Of a stretch of 64,000 bases of DNA, positions 42,202 to 52,856 are shown one piece after another. Origin of the DNA: JBMYZL01 sp049610385 (lineage in GTDB: Bacteria > Bacteroidota > Bacteroidia > Flavobacteriales_D > Sanyastnellaceae); assembly GCA_049610385.1 (NCBI GenBank), contig JBMYZL010000015.1, positions 4,856 through 68,855 of the forward strand, given 5' to 3'. Position 1 is the stretch's first letter, and every line of letters starts with the position of its first letter. The translations under genes and the position numbers were made by a program. A model generated the notes under the pieces. It had not been told where the DNA came from and did not search any database. It saw only the letters and a program-made list of their open reading frames with translations.

Positions 42202-42806
42202 TGCCGGTATTCAAGGAGGAACAAATCCTGTTTTATCACATCCCCAAGTGTGGGGGTTCTCGAATTGAAGAGGCTTTTGGATTGCGTCATCCTGCGAAGT
42301 TGTTTTATGCCGATTGCGATTATTTGGTTCATGATGGCGTTTCATTTGCCCCACAACATTATACGCCAGCGGTCATTGAGCGATATTATCCTGAGTATGC
42401 AGGTTTCAAGAGCTTTTGCATGATCAGAAACCCATTGGAACGGGTGATTTCGGAATATTTTTGGTTTCATCGTGATTTTAAAAAACAAACCATAAAAAGA
42501 TTTCGTGAAAATCGATTTATAGACTGGCTTCGCGAGGAAGTGTCTCAGTTGAACCGCGATCATTTTTTGCCACAGCGTTGTTGGGCGTCCGGTGCTGACC
42601 AGATTTTTCCATTGCATGAGATGAATCGGGCTTTTGATTGGATAGAAAAGGAAACGGGAATCAAGCCCAATTTGGACACGCATCACACCAAGCGGAATGC
42701 CTTGAATACGGCAGCAATCGCTGCTTCACTTTCAGAACAAGCGACGAAGGCGATTCATCAGATTTATAAGGATGATTTTCTTTTGTGGGACCATTTCAAG
42801 TCATGA
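42201..42806 (+). CDS. Sulfotransferase family protein (PAPS-dependent type)
   Basis: 201 aa. The PAPS 5'-phosphosulfate loop is HIPKCGGS at residues 13-20 and the 3'-phosphate motif is RNPLERVISEY near residue 75; these define Sulfotransfer_2-type enzymes that sulfate glycans. ATG 42201 follows the glycosyltransferase stop immediately, and its own stop overlaps the next start (ATGA). Together with its neighbours it probably modifies a surface polysaccharide or glycoprotein glycan. No PAPS-synthesis genes are in the window. Confidence 0.9.
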   Translation: MPVFKEEQILFYHIPKCGGSRIEEAFGLRHPAKLFYADCDYLVHDGVSFAPQHYTPAVIERYYPEYAGFKSFCMIRNPLERVISEYFWFHRDFKKQTIKRFRENRFIDWLREEVSQLNRDHFLPQRCWASGADQIFPLHEMNRAFDWIEKETGIKPNLDTHHTKRNALNTAAIAASLSEQATKAIHQIYKDDFLLWDHFKS

Positions 42807-43715
42807 ATCGCCAGGAAATACTTGTCATCATTGTGGCTTACAAGGGAATGAGCTGGTTGCGGAAGACGCTGCCAGCCTTGGTTCACGAAGGTGTTGTGGT
42901 GTTTTTGAGAGACAATGAGAGCGATGAAGGCCTTCAGCAGTTGTTTCAGTCGTTGAACCCAGGAAGTTGGGAATATACCAGCGGGGCCAATATCGGATTT
43001 GGGCGAGCGAACAATGAGGGCCTCAGGTGGGGCTTGGAAAATGGATTTTCCAAGTATTTCTTGCTCAATCAAGACGCTTGGATAGAGGCCAATGATTTGG
43101 TGACTTGGGCCCATGGCATTTCATCATCGAAGTCCACAGCCATACATTGCCCAATTCAATTGAATTGGGATAACGATTTTGCGAACCCCAACTTTCAAAA
43201 TCGCTATGCGCCAGGTTGGGAAGACAGGACTGAACCTTTCGAGGTGCCGTTTGTCAATGCAGCGGCTTGGTACTTGACGGCGTCCACATTGAAAAAGGTG
43301 GGGGGATTCAATCCAGCATTTTTCATGTATGGTGAAGACCGAGAATATGTTTGGAGGCTGCAACAGACAGGAGGCCAAGTTTGGGTTCATCCCAACGCAA
43401 AGGTTCGACATGCCAGTTCGGCGGCTGTGAAATCAATGGATTTGCGTTGGGTCGCTCAAAACAAGATTCGGGCATTCGAGTTGCACCACTATTTCAACCT
43501 TCGAAATGACGGCAAGAACCTGGTGCACCATGGATTGCTCAAGCGAGCGCTCAAACGCATGTGGAGCAAAGATTATGGTCAGTTGACCCTTTCCGGGGTA
43601 TTGTTCCTAGAAGAAATCCGGTTTTATCAATATGCCCGAACCCACGCCAAACAACTCAAAGCCATGCGGGCTTTGTCAGACCAGGACGAGGTGCGGCATT
43701 TGGGTCCGATCCAAA

Positions 43716-45479
<1,764 letters not shown>

Positions 45480-45554
45480 GGGGTGGGGGTTCAATGGCGG
45501 CGCGAATAACGTGATTTTTCGAGCAGGTTGAACAATTCTAACTTGCCTTTTCAT

Positions 45555-45562
45555 TATCTTTG
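45555..45562 (+). promoter_or_regulatory. Promoter -7 element (TATCTTTG) of tRNA-Leu
   Basis: A perfect TAnnTTTG ending 13 nt before the mature tRNA, followed by CCGTCC exactly as at the tRNA-Asn gene. No good -33 element is seen at the normal distance. Confidence 0.55.
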
Positions 45563-45575
45563 CCGTCCGCATTTT

Positions 45576-45657
45576 GCCCGGATGGCGGAACTGGTAGACG
45601 CGCACGACTCAAACTCGTGTTCCTAACGGAGTGTGGGTTCGATTCCCACTCCGGGTA
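45576..45657 (+). tRNA. tRNA-Leu (anticodon CAA)
   Basis: 82-nt class II tRNA. The acceptor stem GCCCGGA pairs with TCCGGGT (one G-T). The anticodon stem ACGA/TCGT surrounds CTCAAAC with anticodon CAA at 45610-45612. A variable arm of about 13 nt (GTTCCTAACGGAG) follows, then the T-arm TGGGTTCGATTCCCA. Discriminator A is at 45657 and CCA is not encoded. Confidence 0.97.
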
Positions 45658-45666
45658 CTTCAAGAG

Positions 45667-45704
45667 CCTCAGAAGATGTCAATGCAGCTTCTGGGGTTTT
45701 TTTT
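45667..45704 (+). terminator. Rho-independent terminator after tRNA-Leu
   Basis: A 9-bp stem (CCTCAGAAG with CTTCTGGGG, one G-T pair) with a 12-nt loop is followed directly by eight T residues (45697-45704). Confidence 0.85.
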
Positions 45705-45786
45705 GTCTGACATGAAATGATTTTGCGCAGTGGATTGCACCCGGTGATGATTGTCCACTTTTGTTTAGATTTCAGAAAATTGAATT

Positions 45787-46812
45787 ATGTCATTTACTCG
45801 ACTTTTCTGGATGGTGTTGGGCGCCCATTGTGCGGTGCTCAGTAACGGTCAATTGACAGCGCCTCAAATTCTCCATGGCGATACATTGACGCAGGATGTG
45901 ATGCTTTGGTTGGACTTGGAAACGCCCAATCCGGAGGGAACTACAATTTGGGATGCCTCTGAAGGATCGACCATCAATCAGTCGACAAGCGTGGTGAGTT
46001 CAGCGGCGCTGACACCTTGGGGAAAGTCATTTGCTTCGGCCACGTTTGGCGTGGAAGCTACAGGAATCACGACGTATTACCAGATGGATGAAGAATTCAC
46101 CTATTTCGGTGGTGTTCAATCTGGAATTGTGGTCACTTATGACGACCCGGAGGTATACATGCCCTTTCCTTTTGGTGTGAATCCAGAGGCGACTTGGTCA
46201 GACGATTTTTCGGGCAATTATGAGTTGCAAGAATATACAGTGGAGCGACAGGGCCAAGTGGTGAGTGCGTATATGGGTTCGGGGACTTTGGTTTCATTGG
46301 AAGGGGAGTCGATTCCTGTTCACATGGTGGATATGGTGGAAACGGTCGTGGATTCTTTTTCCGTCGGTAACGTTTACGAATTGGTTTTGACTTCTCGTTT
46401 TCTGTATGACGGCATTCACTTTGTACCGCGTTTGGGTTCCATTGAAGTTTCAGAGGTGATTTACGATGAACTGGGCAATGTATTGGACGCTGGAGAGTCG
46501 TCTTATTCTGTGCGCTTGTCGGACTATGTCATGGATGCACCCCAGTTGACCAACTTTGACAAGGAATGGGCCGTTTTTCCCAATCCGGTCCGTGCAGGTG
46601 AGGCTTTTTCTGTGGTTTGGGGTGCGTTTGGCAGCGCCCCGGAATCTTTGAAATTGTTGGATTCAAATGGGAGAGAAGTAGCATTCAAACCGGTGTGGCC
46701 CGGAACGCCCTCGACTTCGATGCAAGTCCCCACATCATGTGAGCCAGGCACGTATGTCTTGCAAATGCTGGGGAAGCATCCCCAGTCCCAATCTGTTGTT
46801 GTGATTCCTTGA
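45787..46812 (+). CDS. Secreted protein of unknown function with T9SS type A-like C-terminal domain
   Basis: 341 aa with a signal peptide (about residues 1-22, ending SNGQ). Residues 23-250 are beta-rich, with no recognised domain or catalytic motif. The last 85 residues begin WAVFPNPVRAGEAFSVVWG and continue with LKLLDSNGREVAFKPVW and a closing GTYVLQMLG, which matches the type A sorting domain. It is therefore predicted to leave the cell through T9SS. It stands alone between the tRNA-Leu terminator and the convergent amidotransferase gene. Confidence 0.85.
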   Translation: MSFTRLFWMVLGAHCAVLSNGQLTAPQILHGDTLTQDVMLWLDLETPNPEGTTIWDASEGSTINQSTSVVSSAALTPWGKSFASATFGVEATGITTYYQMDEEFTYFGGVQSGIVVTYDDPEVYMPFPFGVNPEATWSDDFSGNYELQEYTVERQGQVVSAYMGSGTLVSLEGESIPVHMVDMVETVVDSFSVGNVYELVLTSRFLYDGIHFVPRLGSIEVSEVIYDELGNVLDAGESSYSVRLSDYVMDAPQLTNFDKEWAVFPNPVRAGEAFSVVWGAFGSAPESLKLLDSNGREVAFKPVWPGTPSTSMQVPTSCEPGTYVLQMLGKHPQSQSVVVIP

Positions 46813-46835
46813 GGGAATCGATGCAACGTCGGACT

Positions 46836-46860
46836 TTTCAATCCCACCGTGGGATTGAAA
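46836..46860. repeat. Perfect 11-bp inverted repeat between convergent genes
   Basis: TTTCAATCCCA-CCG-TGGGATTGAAA lies midway between the stops at 46812 and 46876. It would form a strong hairpin in either transcript but has no T-tail on either strand, so it may act as an mRNA 3'-end stabiliser or a rho-type stop rather than a classic intrinsic terminator. Confidence 0.6.
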
Positions 46861-46875
46861 CGAAACCAAAAACTG

Positions 46876-48768
46876 TTAGTAGGCGCGAAGGTCCTGCCCC
46901 TCCATGTAGTAAACAAAAGCACGGTTGACCACTTTGTGGCCTCCAGGTGTAGGAAAGTCTCCGGTGAAGTACCAATCGCCTTGGTGGTTTGGACATGCCG
47001 CGTGCAAACCTTCGATGCTTTGAAAGATGATTTTGACTTCTGAATCCAAACCTGCCGGAGTCAATAGTAGGGAAATGCGGTCTGAAATTTCATCAGTGGT
47101 GAAAGGCGCATAAATGGCCTTGACTTGGTTGATGTTCTCTTCTTTGGGTTGTTGGATTTGTGCCTTACACCGATCGTAGGTTTCTTTGAGAATGGATTCC
47201 ATGCCGCGTTCTTTGATCAGACTGATGGCTGCCTGAAAGGCGATGAAATCTCCCAGTTTGGCCATGTCGATGCCATAACAATCGGGATATCGAATTTGCG
47301 GTGCACTGGAAGCCACAACGATGCGACGGGGGCCGAGTCGATCCAAAATTTTGAGAATGGACTTTTTGAGCGTTGTGCCTCGGACAATGCTGTCGTCAAT
47401 AACAACGAGGTTGTCTACTCCAGCCCGAACGGTGCCATATGCGATGTCATAGACGTGTGCGACCAAGTCATCTCGGCTGGTGTCTTCTGTGATGAAGGTT
47501 CGCAGTTTGGCGTCTTTGATGGCCACTTTTTCGATGCGCGGTCGTTCTCGAAGAATTTCGTTGACTTCTTTTGGATTTGGGGATGCTCCGAGCCCAATAA
47601 TTCTGGAGATTTTGGATTGGTTCAAGTGATCTTCCAACCCCTTGATCAAACCATAAAAACAAACTTCAGCAGTGTTGGGAATGAAACTCGTTACGGTGTT
47701 GTCCAAATCGTGTTCAATGGCCTCTAAGACTTTGGGTACAATGGCGTGACCCAGGGCTTTTCGTTCATTGTAAATGTCTTGGTCATTCCCGCGGCTGAAG
47801 TAAATCCGTTCAAAACTGCACGACTTCCGTTCGCCCGGTTTTTTGACCTCTTCAATGCTGACGTCTCCGTTTTTTCGGATGATCAATGCATGGCCAGGGG
47901 GAATTTCTTGAATGTCCTCGGTTTGGGTGTTGAAGGCTGTCTGTATCACAGGTCGTTCAGAAGCCACGACAGCTACCTCATCGTCTTCGTACCAGAAAGC
48001 AGGGCGGATGCCATTGGGGTCGCGCATCACGAAGGCATCTCCGTGCCCAATCAAACCACACATGACGTATCCACCATCGAGGGAGTTGGCACTTCTTTTC
48101 AAAATTTCTTGAATGTTTAGCTCGTCTCCGATGGATTCAGAAATTTTTGGATTCTCAAGTCCCTTTTGTTTGAATTGCTCGAACAATTGCTGATTCTCCA
48201 CATCCAAAAAATGGCCAATGCGTTCCAAAACCGTTACGGTATCCGCTTTTTCTTTGGGATGTTGGCCCAGTGCAACAAGCTTGTCGAACAATTCATCGGT
48301 GTTGGTCATGTTGAAGTTTCCGGCGACCACCAAACTGCGGGTCCTCCAGTTGTTTTGTCGGAGGAAGGGGTGGCAATTTTCGACTTGATTCTTGCCGTAA
48401 GTGCCATACCGCAAGTGGGCCAGAAAAAGTTCTCCGGTGAACGCATGTTCTGCCTGAAGTTTCTGGGCATCGGCTAGATCTTCCGGAGGTATGCCCTCAA
48501 ATCGACCCAGTGCACGAGCGAAAATATCTTGAATGGGTTGGTTTTCGACAGACCGCAACCTGCTGATGTATCGTTGCCCGGGGGAGACGTTGAGCTTGAT
48601 GTTGGCCAGACCTGCACCGTCTTGTCCCCGATTGTGCTGTTTCTCCATCAGGAGATACATTTTGTTCATGCCATAAAAAGCAGTCCCGTATTTGTCGATG
48701 TAATGCTGGAGTGGTTTCTTGAGACGAAGAAGGGCGATGCCACATTCGTGTTGGAGTAAGTCGGACAT
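46876..48768 (-). CDS. purF: Amidophosphoribosyltransferase-like protein (long Bacteroidota PurF type)
   Basis: 630 aa. An N-terminal glutamine amidotransferase (class II) domain is joined to a C-terminal phosphoribosyltransferase domain with the PRPP loop VVIDDSIVRGTTLKKSI (about residues 445-461). The nucleophilic Cys is at position 9 (HECGIALL), so eight residues would have to be removed to expose it, as in other PurF enzymes with a propeptide. The protein is longer than standard PurF (about 500 aa) because of inserts in both domains; Bacteroidota often carry this long form. It should make phosphoribosylamine for purine synthesis, but it could serve another amidotransferase role if a standard purF exists elsewhere. 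Confidence 0.88.
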   Translation of the reverse strand: MSDLLQHECGIALLRLKKPLQHYIDKYGTAFYGMNKMYLLMEKQHNRGQDGAGLANIKLNVSPGQRYISRLRSVENQPIQDIFARALGRFEGIPPEDLADAQKLQAEHAFTGELFLAHLRYGTYGKNQVENCHPFLRQNNWRTRSLVVAGNFNMTNTDELFDKLVALGQHPKEKADTVTVLERIGHFLDVENQQLFEQFKQKGLENPKISESIGDELNIQEILKRSANSLDGGYVMCGLIGHGDAFVMRDPNGIRPAFWYEDDEVAVVASERPVIQTAFNTQTEDIQEIPPGHALIIRKNGDVSIEEVKKPGERKSCSFERIYFSRGNDQDIYNERKALGHAIVPKVLEAIEHDLDNTVTSFIPNTAEVCFYGLIKGLEDHLNQSKISRIIGLGASPNPKEVNEILRERPRIEKVAIKDAKLRTFITEDTSRDDLVAHVYDIAYGTVRAGVDNLVVIDDSIVRGTTLKKSILKILDRLGPRRIVVASSAPQIRYPDCYGIDMAKLGDFIAFQAAISLIKERGMESILKETYDRCKAQIQQPKEENINQVKAIYAPFTTDEISDRISLLLTPAGLDSEVKIIFQSIEGLHAACPNHQGDWYFTGDFPTPGGHKVVNRAFVYYMEGQDLRAY

Positions 48769-48811
48769 GGAGGGGGTTGACTTGAGGATCCGTGGGCGGT
48801 TTCTTGAAGGA

Positions 48812-48819
48812 CAAATTTA
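48812..48819 (-). promoter_or_regulatory. Promoter -7 element (TAAATTTG) for the amidotransferase gene
   Basis: Minus-strand TAAATTTG overlaps the stop codon of the upstream PLP-enzyme gene and lies 43 nt before ATG 48768. It suggests that the amidotransferase gene can be transcribed on its own. Confidence 0.4.
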
Positions 48820-49719
48820 AGGGGAGATGCCACCCGTATGAAGAACCAGAATGCGACTGTTGGGTTGAATGAAAGGATGTCTTTCAGAGACAGGTTTTTC
48901 CATTTCTTTTTGCAGACGAAGAAACATTTTGGCCGTATAGACGCGCTCCAATGGAACTTGGGTGTCCTTTTGGAAAGCAGCCATGAAGTGCTCCAGTTCA
49001 GGGGTCATTTTGCCAAAACCACCGGTGTGTGCATCTGTCCACCATGTGACGTTTCGCAGCAGTTGTTTTGACCAATTCAGGTCGCTTGTGGTTCGGTGCA
49101 GCAGGTTCATGACCTCGGTTTCATGTTGAACACCTTTCAAAGCCGAAATACCGATGATGGGAATTTCTCCATCGCATTTCAATGCCATTCCGGCCAGCGT
49201 TGTGCCCGTACCAACAGATAACACAATGCAATCCCAGTGCTGATCAGACATTTGTAGAATGTCTTGGGCCCCATGTACACCCAGGTCGTTTGCTCCACCT
49301 TCGGGTACCACCCAAGGGTTGTTCCACGTGTTGCGTAATGTGTTCAGGAAATCGGGGTCTGTTTTCTCGCTGTACAAAGACCTGGAAATGGGAATCAAAG
49401 TCATCCCTGCATTTCGGCAGGCTTTCATGACAGGAGTTTCTACTTCTCCACCACGAACCACGCCGAAGCATCGAATCTGGACTTCGGAACAGGCACGCGC
49501 AGTGGCCAACAAATGATTTGAATGCGGTCCTCCAAAAGTCATTAGGCTTTTGGAGGGTTGCAGCAAAGCGCGTTCGAGGTTGTACCTCAACTTGAACCAT
49601 TTGTTGCCCGGAGAAACAACATTCATTTCGTCAAGTCGACGAAGGGTCAAGTGATGGCCATGCCAAATCAATGGTTGATCCTGAAACAATGGAACTGGGT
49701 TGGCCTCACGCGTCACCAT
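48817..49719 (-). CDS. PLP-dependent ACC deaminase / D-cysteine desulfhydrase family enzyme
   Basis: 300 aa, fold type II PLP enzyme of the cysteine-synthase superfamily. The PLP lysine is expected in GNKWFKLRYNL (residues 38-48); the phosphate-binding segment is LSVGTGTTLAG, and GGPHSNHLLATA is the family's substrate-side motif. Members either open the ring of 1-aminocyclopropane-1-carboxylate or desulfhydrate D-cysteine; which one applies cannot be told, and for Bacteroidota the second is more likely. ATG 49719. No sulfur genes are adjacent. Confidence 0.9.
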   Translation of the reverse strand: MVTREANPVPLFQDQPLIWHGHHLTLRRLDEMNVVSPGNKWFKLRYNLERALLQPSKSLMTFGGPHSNHLLATARACSEVQIRCFGVVRGGEVETPVMKACRNAGMTLIPISRSLYSEKTDPDFLNTLRNTWNNPWVVPEGGANDLGVHGAQDILQMSDQHWDCIVLSVGTGTTLAGMALKCDGEIPIIGISALKGVQHETEVMNLLHRTTSDLNWSKQLLRNVTWWTDAHTGGFGKMTPELEHFMAAFQKDTQVPLERVYTAKMFLRLQKEMEKPVSERHPFIQPNSRILVLHTGGISP

Positions 49720-49885
49720 GGTTCAAACCTCGGGACAAATGGATATGAATGACATGATTGGGCTGATTTTTCGGATTCTGACCCATTTCATCTGGGTATC
49801 GTACGTCCTCAAGAACACCGAGGCATTCAAATCCAGAATTGGCGTACTTGGCGCTTCCACTGGGCATTGGCGGACAGGTGCGACT

Positions 49886-49893
49886 TATCTTTG
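49886..49893 (+). promoter_or_regulatory. Promoter -7 element (TATCTTTG) 5 nt before the DUF5522 start
   Basis: A perfect TAnnTTTG with only GTGCC between it and ATG 49899; TTGG at 49867-49870 could be the -33 box (spacer 15 nt). It is the third case in this window of a -7 box placed almost directly before a start codon. Confidence 0.4.
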
Positions 49894-49898
49894 GTGCC

Positions 49899-50075
49899 AT
49901 GCCTCAAGATCTTGCACCGGAAGATTTTTATTACAGTCCCGAGGGATTCGTCGTGTTCACTGAACATTACCATTTGAAGCGAGGTCATTGTTGTCAAAGT
50001 GGCTGCAAGCACTGTCCGTATGGATTTGACAAACGAACGGGCAGATTCACAAGAACAAAAGACACCAAGCAATGA
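49899..50075 (+). CDS. Small Cys-rich DUF5522-type protein
   Basis: 58 aa. The core EDFYYSPEGFVVFTEHYHLK followed by RGHCCQSGCKHCPYGFD is the DUF5522 signature, with four cysteines in a C-C-x3-C-x2-C arrangement and a nearby His that could hold a metal or iron-sulfur cluster. Function is unknown. Its stop overlaps the urocanase start (ATGA), so the two are translationally coupled. A TTG at 49839 could extend the protein by 20 residues, but the ATG fits the conserved part. Confidence 0.82.
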   Translation: MPQDLAPEDFYYSPEGFVVFTEHYHLKRGHCCQSGCKHCPYGFDKRTGRFTRTKDTKQ

Positions 50076-52102
50076 ATGGGATGGCGACAATGACAGAAAC
50101 CGCATTCAAAGCAGAAATACGCCAGGGTTTGGAGGGTGATTTACCGGAATTTAAGTCACGCGACATGGCGTTTTCGCATGCTCCAATTCGAAAGGACATT
50201 TTGACGGCGAAAGAGAAAGAACTTGCACTGCACAACGCACTGCGTTATTTCAGCGCGGAACACCATGAAATTTTGGCCAAGGAGTTCGCCTCCGAACTCC
50301 ACGAATATGGCCGCATTTACATGTACCGATTCATGCCGTCTTACCCCATGCATGCCCGCCCGATTGAGGAATATCCGGCGCGTTGTCAGCAAGCTGCGTC
50401 AATCATGTTGATGATTCAAAACAACCTGGATCCAGCTGTGGCACAACACCCTCAGGAGTTGATTACATATGGCGGAAACGGAGCCGTTTTCCAGAACTGG
50501 GCGCAGTATCGGTTGGTGATGCAATACCTCAGCATGATGACGGAAGAACAAACGTTGGTCATGTACAGTGGTCATCCCATGGGGCTGTTTCCGAGCCACA
50601 AAGATGCCCCTCGTGTGGTGGTGACCAATGGCATGGTCATTCCCAACTATTCAAAGCCAGATGACTGGGAACGAATGAATGCACTGGGGGTCAGTCAATA
50701 TGGTCAGATGACGGCAGGCTCTTACATGTACATTGGCCCCCAAGGAATCGTTCATGGAACCACCATCACTGTTTTGAATGCCTGTCGGTTGAAGGGCAAG
50801 GACCCCGCGGGAACACTCTTTGTGACAGCGGGTTTGGGCGGCATGAGTGGCGCTCAACCCAAGGCGGGCAATATCGCGGGGGTGGTGAGCGTGACTGCCG
50901 AGGTGAACCCGGCGGCGGCGTACAAGCGCCATGAACAAGGCTGGGTGGACCATGTGGTCACAGATTTGGGTGAGTTGACCGCTCGGGTTCGCGATTCAGT
51001 TGCAGCCAAAGAGGCGGTATCGTATGCCTATTTGGGCAATGTGGTGGAGGTGTGGGAAGCCTTCGATGATGCAGGACTGCATGTGGATTTGGGGTCGGAT
51101 CAAACGTCTTTGCACAACCCGTGGGCGGGAGGTTATTATCCTGTGGGGTTGGGGTTTGAGGAGGCGAATGAGATGATGGCCAGTGATCCGGATCAATTTC
51201 GTTCTGTGGTTCAAGAATCGTTGCGTCGACATGCAGCTGCAGTGAATCAACACACGGCAAAGGGCACGTATTTTTTCGATTACGGAAATGCCTTTCTGTT
51301 GGAGGCCTCTCGCGCAGGTGCAGACATCATGGCGGCTGATGGAGAACAGTTCAAATACCCCAGTTATGTCCAAGACATCATGGGTCCCATGTGTTTTGAT
51401 TACGGGTTTGGTCCGTTTCGTTGGGTATGCACCAGTGGGGACCCTGCCGATTTGGATTGCACAGATAACATAGCTTGCGAGGTGTTGGATGCGATGAGGT
51501 TGGAGTCTCCAGTGGAAATCCAGCAACAGATGGCAGACAACATTCGATGGATTCGGGGCGCGAAGGCCAACAAACTCGTGGTGGGCTCCCAGGCGCGCAT
51601 TTTGTATGCTGATGCTGAAGGGCGAATGCGAATCGCCAAGGCCTTCAATGATGCCATTGCCGAGGGTCGTCTCAAAGGCCCTGTCGTGCTGGGCCGTGAT
51701 CACCACGATGTCAGTGGAACCGATTCTCCATATCGAGAGACGTCGAACATTGATGACGGTAGTGCTTTTACAGCGGACATGGCGGTGCAGAATTTTGTAG
51801 GTGATGGTTTCCGTGGAGCAACTTGGATCAGTTTGCACAACGGCGGTGGTGTGGGCTGGGGCGAGGTCATGAATGGAGGGTTTGGAATGCTCATTGATGG
51901 TTCTGAAGACAGCGAGCGGCGATTGACTGCGATGCTTCATTGGGATGTAAACAATGGAATTGCACGACGCAGTTGGGCTCGAAACAAAGGCGCGGAGTGG
52001 GCCATTGCAAGGGCCATGGAGCAGGAACCTCGTTTGAAGGTGACGGTTGCGCAACATGCCGATGCCAATTTGGTTCTGAAGAGTTTGAGGAGTCAAGACT
52101 GA
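50072..52102 (+). CDS. hutU: Urocanate hydratase
   Basis: 676-aa NAD-dependent enzyme that converts urocanate to imidazolonepropionate in histidine breakdown. Conserved blocks include YGGNGAVFQNWAQYRLVMQY, YSGHPMGLFPSH, MTAGSYMYIGPQGIVHGT, the NAD-binding FVTAGLGGMSGAQPKA and DFGFGP-like FDYGFGPFRWVC. The length is that of the long form (about 660-680 aa). It is coupled to the DUF5522 gene upstream. hutH, hutI and hutG are not in the window, so the pathway genes are scattered. Confidence 0.97.
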   Translation: MNGMATMTETAFKAEIRQGLEGDLPEFKSRDMAFSHAPIRKDILTAKEKELALHNALRYFSAEHHEILAKEFASELHEYGRIYMYRFMPSYPMHARPIEEYPARCQQAASIMLMIQNNLDPAVAQHPQELITYGGNGAVFQNWAQYRLVMQYLSMMTEEQTLVMYSGHPMGLFPSHKDAPRVVVTNGMVIPNYSKPDDWERMNALGVSQYGQMTAGSYMYIGPQGIVHGTTITVLNACRLKGKDPAGTLFVTAGLGGMSGAQPKAGNIAGVVSVTAEVNPAAAYKRHEQGWVDHVVTDLGELTARVRDSVAAKEAVSYAYLGNVVEVWEAFDDAGLHVDLGSDQTSLHNPWAGGYYPVGLGFEEANEMMASDPDQFRSVVQESLRRHAAAVNQHTAKGTYFFDYGNAFLLEASRAGADIMAADGEQFKYPSYVQDIMGPMCFDYGFGPFRWVCTSGDPADLDCTDNIACEVLDAMRLESPVEIQQQMADNIRWIRGAKANKLVVGSQARILYADAEGRMRIAKAFNDAIAEGRLKGPVVLGRDHHDVSGTDSPYRETSNIDDGSAFTADMAVQNFVGDGFRGATWISLHNGGGVGWGEVMNGGFGMLIDGSEDSERRLTAMLHWDVNNGIARRSWARNKGAEWAIARAMEQEPRLKVTVAQHADANLVLKSLRSQD

Positions 52103-52169
52103 AGTGTCCACAACAGAAACGAAGAAAACGTTTTAACATGAATTTCGTTTCCTTCGGGTTTGCTTGTGC

Positions 52170-52177
52170 TACCTTTG
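52170..52177 (+). promoter_or_regulatory. Promoter -7 element (TACCTTTG) of the RND efflux operon
   Basis: A perfect TAnnTTTG followed by CGGTCC, 28 nt before the GTG start of the TetR gene. The region just upstream (52116-52123 with 52144-52151) can pair as GAAACGAA/TTCGTTTC and may serve as the urocanase terminator or as an operator. Confidence 0.5.
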
Positions 52178-52205
52178 CGGTCCAATTTTGAAAGGAAGGA
52201 CTGGA

Positions 52206-52856
52206 GTGGACATCAATGCCCTTGAAAAAAACGAACGTCAAGCACCTGAAAGAGTGCTACTGGGTGCGGTGAAATTGTTCATGCGTGCTGGCATCAAGTC
52301 GGTGAACATGGATGATGTGTCGAGGGAATTGGCTGTTTCGAAAAAGACCTTGTACAAACATGTCAAGGACAAGCGGGATTTGGTCCACCAATGCCTACAA
52401 TACCAAATCCAGGCCAACCGCGAGATGTTGCAAGCCGTGGCAAAAGTGGAGGGCAATGCGATTGACCGGCATTTTGTGATGTTGCGGCACATACGTACCA
52501 TGTTGCAAGAGATTCATCCCAGCGTACTCTTCGATCTCGAGAAGTATTACCCAGAGGCCCATTTGATGATGTCCCAGGCGCGCGAGCAAATGATTTTTGA
52601 GACCATGTCAAGAAACCTTGACCGCGGCCAAACGGAGGGATTGTATCGGAAAGACTGTGATCCTACTCTGGTGACAAGATTCTTGGTGGCCATCACTTCA
52701 GCTGTGTTTCGTTCGGACACCTTGAATGCCACGGGTCGGTCCATTCTGGACTTGCAAGTGGATGCATTTGCGTATCACATCCGGGGCATTGCCTCGGCAA
52801 AAGGATTGGAATACATCGAATGGAAACTCCAAAACGAACCTCCCGCCGTCTCATGA
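52206..52856 (+). CDS. TetR/AcrR-family regulator of the RND efflux operon
   Basis: 216 aa. The helix-turn-helix (about residues 13-60) reads RVLLGAVKLFMRAGIKSVNM, then DDVSRELAVSKKTLYKHVKD, a clear TetR pattern. The start is GTG 52206, with AAGGA 5 nt upstream; this is one of few good Shine-Dalgarno sites here. Its stop overlaps the TolC start (ATGA), so regulator and pump are one transcript and the regulator probably represses its own operon. Confidence 0.92.
   Translation: MDINALEKNERQAPERVLLGAVKLFMRAGIKSVNMDDVSRELAVSKKTLYKHVKDKRDLVHQCLQYQIQANREMLQAVAKVEGNAIDRHFVMLRHIRTMLQEIHPSVLFDLEKYYPEAHLMMSQAREQMIFETMSRNLDRGQTEGLYRKDCDPTLVTRFLVAITSAVFRSDTLNATGRSILDLQVDAFAYHIRGIASAKGLEYIEWKLQNEPPAVS

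Noticed and set aside
49320..49335. TGTTCCACGTGTTGCG inside the PLP-enzyme gene
   Set aside because: The left arm fits parS but the right arm does not, so the palindrome is broken; probably chance.
50996..52111. 371-codon open frame antisense to urocanase
   Set aside because: Shadow of a conserved gene; the translation shows no family features and urocanase is certain.
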